A stretch of 34,837 nt of DNA from Verrucomicrobiota bacterium (GTDB lineage: Bacteria; Chlamydiota; Chlamydiia; Chlamydiales; JAEYWL01): assembly GCA_023428915.1 (NCBI GenBank), contig JAEYWL010000034.1, positions 1 through 34,837 of the forward strand. The letters run 5' to 3'. The notes under the pieces were generated by a model, which saw nothing but the letters and a program-made list of their open reading frames with translations, searched no databases and had not been told where the DNA came from. Shown one piece after another: positions 7,057 to 14,599 of this stretch. The translations under genes and the position numbers were made by a program. Every line of letters begins with the position of its first letter. The stretch's first letter is position 1.

Positions 7057-8580
7057 TTATAGTTTATAGATTTCTTTGTACTTAGTATTGAGATATCGGA
7101 TATAGTCTTCTGAAGAGAAGTCGCGGCCTGTCACTTGCTTTACAAGCTCTTTGCTGGTGTAGCGCTGGCCATGCCGGTGGATTTTTTGATTCAACCAGTT
7201 CTTTATAAACATAAATTCTCCCTTTGCCACTTTTTGCTGCCAATCAGGTTCTTCATTTTCAAAAGCATTAAACAGCTGCGCAGCAAACAGGTTGCCAAGA
7301 GTATAAGTTGGAAAATAGCCGAAGCCGCCCATCGACCAATGCACATCTTGCAGGCAGCCTTCCGCATTGTTTTTAGGGCGCAAGCCTAAGTAATCCTGGA
7401 CTTTTTGGTTCCAAGCTTCCGGAATATCGTAGGCCCTTAAACTGCCGCCTATTAAATCTTTCTCGAGTTCAAAGCGGATAATCACATGCAATGGATAAGT
7501 GACTTCATCAGCTTCCACGCGAATAAATGAAGGTTCAACTTTATTCACTGCCCTGTAAAAATCTTTTTCACTAACCTCCAGGAGTTTCCCTTTAAATTCA
7601 TTTTGCAGCAAAGGAAAATAATGCTTCCAAAAAGCCCCGCTTTGCCCGATTCGCGTTTCCCACCAGCGCGATTGACTCTCGTGGATGCCTAAAGATATGG
7701 AATTACCTAATGGAGAACCATAATGTTCTCCAGGAAGTCCCATTTCATATAGCCCATGTCCTGCCTCATGCAAGATGACAAATATGTTGCTGACTAAAGA
7801 GGTTGGGTGAATGCGAGTAGTGATTCTGCTGTCTGTAGGATGAAAAGCTGATGAAAAAGGATGGGTGGAAAAATCGAGCCTGCCATAGTTCATATCATAA
7901 CCGATATCGCTCAAGATCCGTTTGCTAAACGCAATCTGTTTTTCTTCCGGGAATGAGCCATGTAAAAAAGAGTCCTCAATTGGGGCAGCAGCTTGAATTT
8001 TCCGGAGCAAGGCAGGAACAGCTTCTTTTAAGGGATTAAAAACAGTTTCAACTTCGTTTGTTGTCATTCCCTCCTCATAGTGATCTAGCAAAGCATTGTA
8101 TGGATGGTCTTGGTATCCAATCAATTCAGCTTTTTTACGGCATAAAGCAATTATTTTTTCCAGGTAGGGGGCAAAAAGTTTAAAATCACTTGCTTTTTTA
8201 GCCTCACGCCAGACGACTTGCGCCCGGGAGGTGGTTTTCGCAAACTCTGCAACAAATGAAGCTGGAAGAGCTGTTTCTTTTAAATATTCACGGCGCCATT
8301 TTTTAAGAGCTGATACTTGCGCTTCCGATAGCCCATCATTTTCAATAGAGCCGTCTTCAATGGATATTAAGCGGCTAAGCGCTTTTTTAAAAGAATTGCT
8401 CGTACGTGCTTTATGCACCAGGCCAGCAAGGGTTGCAATTTGTTCAGAGCGAATTTCAGAAGCTCCAGGAGGCATTTGGGTTTCTTGATCCCATTCTAAA
8501 AGAGCCAGGGTGCTTTCCAGTATTCTCGCGTGCCTGGATTTTTTAACGAGATGCGTATAATTTTTTTGTGCTGTATCCAT
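7057..8580 (-). CDS. M32 family metallocarboxypeptidase (Taq type)
   Basis: 507 residues, the normal length for M32 carboxypeptidases. The zinc motif HEAGH is at residues 271-275, followed by the family motif HESQSRWWE about 25 residues later, which supplies the third zinc ligand. The N-terminal LLEWDQETQMPPGA, near residues 27-40, is also typical of the family. The enzyme is cytoplasmic (no signal peptide) and removes C-terminal residues from peptides, plausibly for amino-acid salvage in a host-dependent cell. The ATG at 8580 follows TTGGAGAG, a good ribosome binding site. The gene lies 58 bases downstream of the 722-residue gene on the same strand with no terminator seen between, so co-transcription is likely. 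Family assignment is firm; peptide specificity is not. Confidence 0.93.
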   Translation of the reverse strand: MDTAQKNYTHLVKKSRHARILESTLALLEWDQETQMPPGASEIRSEQIATLAGLVHKARTSNSFKKALSRLISIEDGSIENDGLSEAQVSALKKWRREYLKETALPASFVAEFAKTTSRAQVVWREAKKASDFKLFAPYLEKIIALCRKKAELIGYQDHPYNALLDHYEEGMTTNEVETVFNPLKEAVPALLRKIQAAAPIEDSFLHGSFPEEKQIAFSKRILSDIGYDMNYGRLDFSTHPFSSAFHPTDSRITTRIHPTSLVSNIFVILHEAGHGLYEMGLPGEHYGSPLGNSISLGIHESQSRWWETRIGQSGAFWKHYFPLLQNEFKGKLLEVSEKDFYRAVNKVEPSFIRVEADEVTYPLHVIIRFELEKDLIGGSLRAYDIPEAWNQKVQDYLGLRPKNNAEGCLQDVHWSMGGFGYFPTYTLGNLFAAQLFNAFENEEPDWQQKVAKGEFMFIKNWLNQKIHRHGQRYTSKELVKQVTGRDFSSEDYIRYLNTKYKEIYKL

Positions 8581-8638
8581 ACTATGCTCTCCAACTCTTT
8601 TGCTTTCGGCACATTATGGATATCCTTCTTTTAATTAG

Positions 8639-10807
8639 CTATGGAATTTGAATATCCCTTAAAGCAGTATCATAAAGAGGCTGAAAAGCCTCGCAGAAAC
8701 CTGTTCTGAAAGATACCGGACCCATTTTCTCCTTAACCTCTTCGATCATCTTAATGCAGCTAATGCAGCGATTGAATGCATCTGGAAGCATCACTCTCTC
8801 TCTTATGGTAATGGCCGGTGCATGTAGATAAATATTTAGCGATTCAATATCGCGTTCTGTTAGCTGGTCTTTATTCACAAGCATGAATAAGGCCATCATT
8901 AAACCTACATTGGCTGAGCCGACATCAATACAGTCCTTGCAGGTAAGGCTAAAGCTATCCGGTTGAATAGCTTCTATTAGCTTAACTTCTAAGAATAAAT
9001 AAAAAAGGTAAATGAAATCTAACCGCTGCTGGCGGTTAAGCTGCGGTGCTGAGCTGTAGAAAAACTGATGAATGGCCATAAGGCAGCGCTCAACAAAGCC
9101 AATTCCCACTAACTGCTGCACCTCCTCGGAGATATAAAAGCCGGAAGTTTCATCCCCTACTTGTTCCAACAGGGAATTTAAAAAACTTTCGCTGTCATCA
9201 ACAATGTCATATGGAGGCAGCTGATGGTACATTTCGGTATCAACCGCCAATGTAATCACAAACAGATTCTTGCTAAAAATTTCTGAATTCTGCAATTGCT
9301 CCAATGCCTGGCAACGGGCGCTTTCGCGCCAAGAAGTCTTGTCTTGCAAATTAATCAGAAGGTGGCGGGCAAAGGTTGTTTCACGCAAACTGCCGTAGAC
9401 AAACCCTTTAAATTCATCTGTTACATTTGCTTTTTGAATGCCTAGCTGGTGAGTTGGCGAAGGGAGGCGCAGCAATTTAATAGGCTTATCCCCGATATTT
9501 ATTTCCGCCCAAATATGTGGAATATTTCCTTGAACCAGGGAGTCAAATCCACGGTGATGCTCAACCTCCAAATGCTCGATTATTTTAAATAATGGACCAT
9601 GCGGATGAGATTTTAGCAGTTGCACTAAAGCTGCATAATCTGCGCTCAGGTGTGTCCACACATGTCCGCGATCTTCATCATGTAAAGGCGCCTGTACATG
9701 AGCCCTTTCTACCAGCTGATCGATTACAAAGCGCAACTCATTGATACCTCTTAAATTAGCATATAATGCGTAGCATAAACCATGAATAATATCCAAAAGG
9801 GTATGAGAAGCAGTTCCTTGAGCCGGAGGGAACACAAGCAGTTTTTGGTATTCCCGGGTGCTTAATGCATAGCGCAGATACACCTGAAAATCCATAAAAT
9901 ACTCCCGGCAGCTTTTTGCAGGCTGTTTTGAGAGCAAATTATTCTCATTGGCGGCGCACATTAAAGCCATTAAGGCTTTGGTAATATCGCAGACTAAGTC
10001 CAGTTCTTTATTGCGCGCTACTACCTTAAAGAAGTTCTGCAAATTTCCCCCTTGAGAATCAACTAAAATTTTAGCACTTGTAAAGCACACGCGGTCTTCC
10101 CAAAGCACAAGTTCTTCCAATGGGTCTGTTTTTTGCTGTTCTTGGATGGTGCCGCCAAAATCGCAGACAAGTTTTATATTCCGCAGCAGCTTTGGATTAA
10201 AAAAACGTGTTCCATCTTCCTTGGTCATAAGCATCAATTCATATTCTGTATCTTTTCTGACTGTATCCAGATCGACAAAGAGATATTTTGTGGACAATGC
10301 TCGTTTTTCTAGAATATTTTCAAAAGTCTCCTTTGCAGGGACAGTTCCAGCTAAACCCAACAGCCACTTGCTTAACAAACGTTCATCGATGCGCTTGTCA
10401 ATGCGGCTTTGATAGAACTCTTGTAAAAGCCTATATTCACGCCATTGCGTGATGCTCTCATCCCAATGCACATGGAGTTTGGACTTCATATGATCGAGCT
10501 TTTTGGCTGCTTCGCCCACTAAAAGCATAATTGCTTTAATGCCATCAACCGTTTTCTGATCAGAGGCATGGATAAATTTCCGCCTATAGAAAGCCCGTAA
10601 ATAGTTTAAGATAGTATGAAAAATCCCTTTAATCTTATCTTTAGCCTCATCTGCATCGCCGCTTTCCAGCCATTCAATCCGCTTTGCAATTTGTTGAATT
10701 TGATTATCAACCTCTTCACGCTTGTCTTCTGCTATATCAACAATAGAGGATAAGGTTTCAATAGCTTCCATTATTCCTAAATTAGTATCGTAATTTTTCT
10801 TATTCAT
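8639..10807 (-). CDS. Large conserved-looking protein of unknown function (722 aa)
   Basis: I do not recognise this 722-residue protein. It has no signal peptide and no clear membrane segment, so it is probably cytoplasmic or a secreted soluble protein. Residues about 20-50 are charged and helical, possibly a short coiled coil. Most of the remainder looks alpha-helical, with many Leu, Glu and Lys. Three Cys-x-x-Cys or Cys/His pairs (for example CKDC and CISC in the C-terminal quarter) are visible but no standard zinc motif. The frame is long and clean with a GGGGTAG site before the ATG, so it is a real gene. The M32 carboxypeptidase follows it. It is likely restricted to this group of bacteria; that is a guess from my failure to place it. 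Confidence 0.85.
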   Translation of the reverse strand: MNKKNYDTNLGIMEAIETLSSIVDIAEDKREEVDNQIQQIAKRIEWLESGDADEAKDKIKGIFHTILNYLRAFYRRKFIHASDQKTVDGIKAIMLLVGEAAKKLDHMKSKLHVHWDESITQWREYRLLQEFYQSRIDKRIDERLLSKWLLGLAGTVPAKETFENILEKRALSTKYLFVDLDTVRKDTEYELMLMTKEDGTRFFNPKLLRNIKLVCDFGGTIQEQQKTDPLEELVLWEDRVCFTSAKILVDSQGGNLQNFFKVVARNKELDLVCDITKALMALMCAANENNLLSKQPAKSCREYFMDFQVYLRYALSTREYQKLLVFPPAQGTASHTLLDIIHGLCYALYANLRGINELRFVIDQLVERAHVQAPLHDEDRGHVWTHLSADYAALVQLLKSHPHGPLFKIIEHLEVEHHRGFDSLVQGNIPHIWAEINIGDKPIKLLRLPSPTHQLGIQKANVTDEFKGFVYGSLRETTFARHLLINLQDKTSWRESARCQALEQLQNSEIFSKNLFVITLAVDTEMYHQLPPYDIVDDSESFLNSLLEQVGDETSGFYISEEVQQLVGIGFVERCLMAIHQFFYSSAPQLNRQQRLDFIYLFYLFLEVKLIEAIQPDSFSLTCKDCIDVGSANVGLMMALFMLVNKDQLTERDIESLNIYLHAPAITIRERVMLPDAFNRCISCIKMIEEVKEKMGPVSFRTGFCEAFQPLYDTALRDIQIP

Positions 10808-10926
10808 ACTACCCCAAGAATTTAATTAGCCTTACATTTATTATTACAATTTTTATTTAATATTCCAATCGACTTAAATTAAATTTTTAAATTAATGATA
10901 TTGACTAATTTTTAGAGATCGGATTT

Positions 10927-10942
10927 GCTTTTTTAAAAAAGC
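10927..10942. promoter_or_regulatory. 16-bp perfect palindrome beside the tRNA-Ser promoter
   Basis: GCTTTTTTAAAAAAGC is a perfect palindrome ending two bases before the -35 box at 10945. A protein dimer bound here would touch the promoter. It could also be a curved A-tract that helps RNA polymerase, acting like an UP element. Confidence 0.4.
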
Positions 10943-10944
10943 AG

Positions 10945-10974
10945 TTGACAGAAATATTTTCATTTTAGTATAAG
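10945..10974 (+). promoter_or_regulatory. Strong sigma-70-type promoter for tRNA-Ser and downstream genes
   Basis: TTGACA at 10945-10950 is a perfect -35 box. TATAAG at 10969-10974, 18 bases on, is a near-consensus -10 box. Transcription would start near 10981, only about 5 bases before the tRNA. It is the best promoter match I noticed in the window. Confidence 0.75.
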
Positions 10975-10985
10975 TTATAGCCAAT

Positions 10986-11072
10986 GGAAGAGTGGCAGAG
11001 TGGCCGAATGCGTCTGTCTTGAAAACAGAAGGCCCCTTGCGGGGTCCGTGGGTTCGAATCCTACCTCTTCCG
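10986..11072 (+). tRNA. tRNA-Ser (anticodon UGA)
   Basis: The acceptor stem GGAAGAG (10986-10992) pairs with CTCTTCC (11065-11071), with discriminator G at 11072. The anticodon stem TCTGT/ACAGA encloses the loop CTTGAAA with anticodon TGA at 11020-11022, which reads UCN serine codons. A long variable arm (GGCCCCTTGCGGGGTC region) and a T loop TTCGAAT complete a class II tRNA of 87 bases. CCA is not encoded. A peptide-coding ORF with a strong ribosome site begins 24 bases later, so the tRNA may be processed from a longer transcript. Confidence 0.97.
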
Positions 11073-11095
11073 TTTTGTTTAGCAGGAGGAATATC

Positions 11096-11203
11096 ATGAA
11101 AACCGATTGGAGAATCAGTAATTGTCAGTCGTCTGGCATAACTCGCAACCTTTTTTCCTCCCTCCATTTCATCCATCATCATTGCCATCATCATACACGC
11201 TAA
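11096..11203 (+). CDS. Histidine-codon-rich leader peptide (35 aa)
   Basis: A 35-codon ORF begins at an ATG preceded by AGGAGGA, one of the strongest ribosome sites in the window. Codon 24, codons 27-29 and codons 31-33 are all CAT, giving seven His codons within ten, in the context HFIHHHCHHHTR. This resembles the His leader of enterobacterial his operons, which also has seven His codons. The stop codon lies inside the 5' arm of a terminator hairpin, and a sodium:solute symporter gene follows. GGAGGAA at 11085-11091 could also pair with TTCCTCC at 11155-11161 in the ORF, hiding the start site. The role of a histidine-sensing leader is inferred. Alternatives are a small metal-binding peptide or a chance CAT microsatellite. 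Confidence 0.65.
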   Translation: MKTDWRISNCQSSGITRNLFSSLHFIHHHCHHHTR

Positions 11204-11223
11204 GATAAGCGCGTCTTTTTTTT
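11195..11223 (+). terminator. Attenuator-like intrinsic terminator at the leader stop codon
   Basis: The stem 11195-11201 pairs with 11208-11214 (six pairs and one A-C mismatch), with loop AAGATA, followed by C and eight T at 11216-11223. The 5' arm is formed by the last two sense codons and first base of the stop of the His-rich leader, and begins right after the last His codon (11192-11194). A ribosome waiting on the His codons would physically cover this arm and allow readthrough into the symporter gene. The hairpin is modest, so efficiency is uncertain. Confidence 0.65.
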
Positions 11224-11261
11224 ATTACATTTAATTCTAATTTTATTTAATTGGTGATGCC

Positions 11262-12638
11262 ATGGATTATCCTATATTTATTTCCGTTTTATTTATCTTA
11301 CAATTTATTTGCTTTTACTACGGCAGAAAGTATTCTAAAAATATACAAACAAATGAAGATTACTTTCTCGCCAATAAAGAACTCCGTTTTTTTCCTTTAT
11401 TGATGACCTTTTTAGCCACCCAGGTAGGCGGCGGCCTTGTGCTGGGTTCAGCAGAAGAGGCTTATACTTACGGCTGGATTGTACTTTGCTACCCTATGGG
11501 AGCAGCTCTTGGTTTATTAGCTTTGGCTGGCGGAATCGGCAAACGGTTGGCGAAACTTCCTGTTTCTACTGTGGCGCAAATATTTGAAGTCTACTACGGC
11601 TCTAAAACGCTGAAAAAAATAGCCTCTTCTTTATCCATTCTCTCCTTATTTATGATTTTTGTGGCGCAGATCATCGCCTCGCAAAAATTCATGCTTAGTC
11701 TGGGAGCCATCAATCCCATTTGGTTTTTTGGCTTTTGGGGGATTGTTATAGTTTACACCTCTTTAGGCGGCATGCGCGCTGTTGTGGCAACAGACATCAT
11801 ACAAGCAGCATTTTTCATAACGGTCTTTGTTTTTTGCTTTGCATGGGTAGTTTTAAAAGGTGATGTTTCTCCCGCAACCATCGTGCAAAACATGACAGCC
11901 AATGAAAATTTTTCACCGGCCTCCGGGAAATTTTTAGGCTGGCTCTTGATGCCTTTGCTGTTTATGGTCATTGAACAAGATATGGCGCAGCGCTGCTTTG
12001 CAGGCAAGACCCCTAAAATCGTCTCCCGGGCAGCACTATTTGCCGCCATAGGCACTATTGGAATTACAATTATTCCGGTATTTTTTGGCGTGCTAGCTAA
12101 GGAAATGGGCTTGGTTGTCCCCCAGGGAGTTAGCGTTCTCATTTATACTATCATGCAGACTTCAACGCCTGCCATAACAGCTATTGTCAGCTGCGCCATT
12201 ATTGTAGCTATAGTCTCAACTGCTGATTCATTAATCAATGCAGTCAGCTCCAATATCTCCCAGGACTTTATACCCCAGAACAAGTCAATTCGATTCTCAC
12301 AAGTGCTTTCTGGCATGATTGCCGTATTGGGTATTATTTGCTCTTTTTACTTTGATAATATTGTCGACCTGCTCATCCAAAGCTATGAACTCTCCGTCAG
12401 CTGTTTGCTGGTCCCTGTAACGCTAGCCCTCTTTTTGAAACGCAATACATTTTGGCCGGCTGCTGGGGCCATTCTATTCGGTGCGTTTAGCTTCTTCTTC
12501 TTTCGGGTATATCCCATGAGTTTGCCAAAAGAAATTGTTAGCATAGCTCTTTCACTCGCTGGCTTTGGCTTGGGCATGTTGTGCCAGCAAAGAGCGGCAG
12601 AAGATAATTTAATACCCAGAGACACCTCTGAGACATAA
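11262..12638 (+). CDS. Sodium:solute symporter (SSS family), substrate unknown
   Basis: 458 residues with about 12-13 hydrophobic segments throughout. The N-terminal region (SNEDYF-like TNEDYFLANKELRFFP, then TFLATQVGGGLVLGSAEEAY) matches the sodium:solute symporter family, in which the first half of the fold carries the Na+ and substrate sites. GGMRAVVATDIIQ, near residues 167-179, is also typical. Members carry amino acids such as proline or histidine, sugars, pantothenate or other solutes. The gene follows a His-codon leader and attenuator-like terminator, so I infer an amino acid, plausibly histidine, as substrate; the protein sequence itself does not show that. The ATG at 11262 has a GGTG site 5 bases upstream. 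It is a single gene, apparently sharing the promoter in front of tRNA-Ser. Confidence 0.88.
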   Translation: MDYPIFISVLFILQFICFYYGRKYSKNIQTNEDYFLANKELRFFPLLMTFLATQVGGGLVLGSAEEAYTYGWIVLCYPMGAALGLLALAGGIGKRLAKLPVSTVAQIFEVYYGSKTLKKIASSLSILSLFMIFVAQIIASQKFMLSLGAINPIWFFGFWGIVIVYTSLGGMRAVVATDIIQAAFFITVFVFCFAWVVLKGDVSPATIVQNMTANENFSPASGKFLGWLLMPLLFMVIEQDMAQRCFAGKTPKIVSRAALFAAIGTIGITIIPVFFGVLAKEMGLVVPQGVSVLIYTIMQTSTPAITAIVSCAIIVAIVSTADSLINAVSSNISQDFIPQNKSIRFSQVLSGMIAVLGIICSFYFDNIVDLLIQSYELSVSCLLVPVTLALFLKRNTFWPAAGAILFGAFSFFFFRVYPMSLPKEIVSIALSLAGFGLGMLCQQRAAEDNLIPRDTSET

Positions 12639-12676
12639 TAGTAGATATTCGATTCTGTAAAAAATTGAATAGATAG

Positions 12677-12868
12677 ACCACACATTCACACCAAACTGAA
12701 TATTTATTTAAACCCGACTTGCCTGGGAGAGTCATGAGCTTAGTTACTGAATGGGCTGTACTTTATCAAGAAGAATTAAAGAATGTTTGGACACTAGCAA
12801 AAGAAGAAAAACCATTAAAAAAGATCGTACAAAAAATAAGCCCTAACATGATTAGGGTTGATTTTTGA
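12677..12868 (+). pseudogene. C-terminal remnant of a DUF4160 protein
   Basis: This frame is open from 12677 to a TGA at 12866-12868. Its part from 12734 (ATG) encodes 44 residues. DLPGRVMSLVTEWAVLYQEE followed by LKNVW, then LAKEEKPLKKI, resembles the C-terminal half of DUF4160, where similar Trp-x-x-LH/YQEEL and W-x-LA-x-x-x-x-PLKKI patterns occur. The conserved N-terminal half with its histidine motifs is absent, and a stop lies at 12674. DUF4160 genes often pair with DUF2442 genes in toxin-antitoxin-like modules; no partner is seen here. The remnant overlaps the end of the facing HAD gene. A short translated product from the internal ATG is possible but unlikely to be functional. Assignment is from memory of the family. 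Confidence 0.55.
12831..12857 (-). terminator. Intrinsic terminator after the acs-APH-HAD operon
   Basis: On the minus strand CCCTAA, loop TCATG and TTAGGG form a six-pair stem (12857-12841), followed by CTTATTTTTT down to 12831. The stem begins in the HAD gene's last codon and stop. Confidence 0.7.
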
Positions 12869-13601
12869 GGAAGTTGACGGCGGCAATAAGTTCCGGGAAT
12901 TGATAGATGACGTAGTCGGGCTCGCTGCCTTTGGATTGCTTATCGCCCTGGTTGCTATTGAAATAGACTACCTTCATTCCTAGCTGCTTAGGCCCCCAGA
13001 CGTCGCGGTACATATCGTTGCCGACATATATAGCGTTTTCCGGCTGTACTCCCAGAGTAATAAGCGCTTTTAAGTATATGCGCGGATCCGGTTTTCTATA
13101 GCCGAAATATCCCGACACTATGACAGGACTGAAAAAATGATCCAACTCCACCGCCCTTAACTCATTAAGGGCATAAGCGCTTTGCCCGTCAGTGACAACA
13201 GCCATTCGGTAGTTCTTGTGCAACTCTTCCAATGTTGCGTGCACGCCTGGATATGTTTTTAGCTTCTTTTGCAAAGTGCATGTGCGGTAGAACTGCGCTA
13301 ACAGCTTGGGAAGGCTATGCAATGTTTCAGGAGCGAGCTCTTGCGTATGTTCATTCTGGTGAATATCCAGGATTTTTTGCCAAATGCCTGTAGCGTCAAA
13401 TTCCGGGTATTTTTCGCGTGAAGTTTCCCTCTGCTCTTTCATAATCTGAAAGTAGAGATTTTTTAGCTGTGTTTTATGGACATTAATGCCGATATAATGA
13501 AAAAAGTTGCGCATGCCGCGATATACATCCATATTGTCTTCATTTGTCAGGATGTCTATTAACGTGCCGTTAACATCAAAAAGGATAGCATCAATTTTCA
13601 T
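12852..13601 (-). CDS. HAD-superfamily hydrolase (subfamily IA), DxN variant
   Basis: 249 residues. Motif I is ILFDVNGTLID, with nucleophile D9; the usual acid/base Asp two residues later is Asn (N11). Motif II is VVTDGQ, motif III is in YRKPDPRIY (Lys) and motif IV is YVGNDMYRDVWGPKQLGM. A helical cap lies between residues 20 and 95. HAD-IA enzymes act on phosphate esters or, with changes at this position, on other substrates, so the D-to-N change makes ordinary phosphatase activity less certain. The gene overlaps the APH-type kinase by ATGA and is the last gene of an operon with acetyl-CoA synthetase. The substrate is unknown, but coupling of a kinase and a hydrolase suggests that they act on the same small molecule. 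Confidence 0.87.
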   Translation of the reverse strand: MKIDAILFDVNGTLIDILTNEDNMDVYRGMRNFFHYIGINVHKTQLKNLYFQIMKEQRETSREKYPEFDATGIWQKILDIHQNEHTQELAPETLHSLPKLLAQFYRTCTLQKKLKTYPGVHATLEELHKNYRMAVVTDGQSAYALNELRAVELDHFFSPVIVSGYFGYRKPDPRIYLKALITLGVQPENAIYVGNDMYRDVWGPKQLGMKVVYFNSNQGDKQSKGSEPDYVIYQFPELIAAVNFLKNQP

Positions 13602-14599
13602 CGGCCTCCTAATTGCTGCCGCGCTTGCTTGATCAATCTTTTTCCATAATCATGGCTTATCCAGCTATTTCGGGCTATTCGAATAAGCGTCATGGCAATG
13701 TAAAAGGGCAGCCTCGCCATGATGGCGTTAAAAGCTTCTTGCTGTACAGGGAAAAACCCGCTATAGGACCAAATAAAGTGTCCAATGCATTTATCTGCAT
13801 CTTCTTTAGTCCTGCCTTCATGTAAAAAGAAATGGATGAGCTCTCCTGCAATTCTGCCAAGATCAAAGACCCGGTCTGACAACTTCATCCTCTCTAAATC
13901 AATGGCAATGACACTCGGGCCATGGCTGAAAATAAAGTTTGCCGGTGTGGCATCCCCATGGACAGTAACTTGGCAATCGCTCCACATTGCTTCCCGCTTG
14001 CTCCATTCAGATATCAACTGGGCAATTTCACCCCGCTCTTTTGCATCTAAACGCCGAACTTCCTCAAGCGAGCTTAGCAATGTATCAAAATAGTTGCATT
14101 CTATCTGCAATTCTACCCTGGTATGCCGGGCTGTCTTGTTATGCAAAGTGGCCAAAAAAAAGGCCAAGGCTCCCAATTTGCGGTATAAACGATCCTGTTT
14201 GTGGTGTTTAATCGCTTCTTTAATAATTTCACTTAAAGAATCCCCTTCCCGATATTCCTCTAAAAGGAGATGGTTTAACTCCCGTTTACAGGCAAACGGG
14301 CGAATCACTTCATGAGGATAAGAATGGAAACCGATCTCGCGCAACCAAATTAAGTTATTATACTCTTTGATAAGCCTGGCATAGCTTTTTTCTTCGCTCT
14401 CAAATTCAAAAAACTTGCCTACATATCCCAAACCAGTGTGATTCTCTTTATACAAATACACGCTGTTATTTGAGCTCCAAATTTTGTATACAGAAAAACG
14501 GGGATTTCGAATGGCTGCATTAGATTGCGGCAGCACGTCACGGCTTAAGAAGGTATACAGCGGATCATGCGCATCCAGATCGCCTAAAAATTTATGCAC
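13598..14599 (-). CDS. APH/choline-kinase-like phosphotransferase
   Basis: 333 residues of the protein-kinase-like APH family. The catalytic loop is VHGDATPANF at about residues 214-223 and the metal-binding motif is AIDLERM at about 232-238; both key aspartates and the Asn are present. The N-lobe has a plausible hinge at LLLEEYREG. Family members phosphorylate aminoglycosides, choline, homoserine, fructosamines or other small molecules. No drug-resistance subclass is recognisable, so a metabolic substrate is more likely. The gene overlaps acs upstream by 8 bases and the HAD gene downstream by ATGA, so expression is tightly coupled. The overlap with acs is unusual and may mean related metabolism. 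Function beyond the family is unknown. Confidence 0.85.
   Translation of the reverse strand: MHKFLGDLDAHDPLYTFLSRDVLPQSNAAIRNPRFSVYKIWSSNNSVYLYKENHTGLGYVGKFFEFESEEKSYARLIKEYNNLIWLREIGFHSYPHEVIRPFACKRELNHLLLEEYREGDSLSEIIKEAIKHHKQDRLYRKLGALAFFLATLHNKTARHTRVELQIECNYFDTLLSSLEEVRRLDAKERGEIAQLISEWSKREAMWSDCQVTVHGDATPANFIFSHGPSVIAIDLERMKLSDRVFDLGRIAGELIHFFLHEGRTKEDADKCIGHFIWSYSGFFPVQQEAFNAIMARLPFYIAMTLIRIARNSWISHDYGKRLIKQARQQLGGR

Noticed and set aside
10892..11194. Minus-strand 100-codon ORF opposite tRNA-Ser and the His-rich leader
   Set aside because: Its Met-rich start is only the reverse complement of the CAT repeat and it crosses the tRNA; there is no ribosome site.
11000..11203. Longer version of the leader ORF starting inside tRNA-Ser
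   Set aside because: The start would be within the tRNA and lacks a ribosome site; the ATG at 11096 follows AGGAGGA.
10981..11262. T-box riboswitch as the control element before the symporter
   Set aside because: I found no T-box consensus (for example UGGNACCGCG-like) and the segment is too short after the tRNA; a leader peptide explains the structure better.
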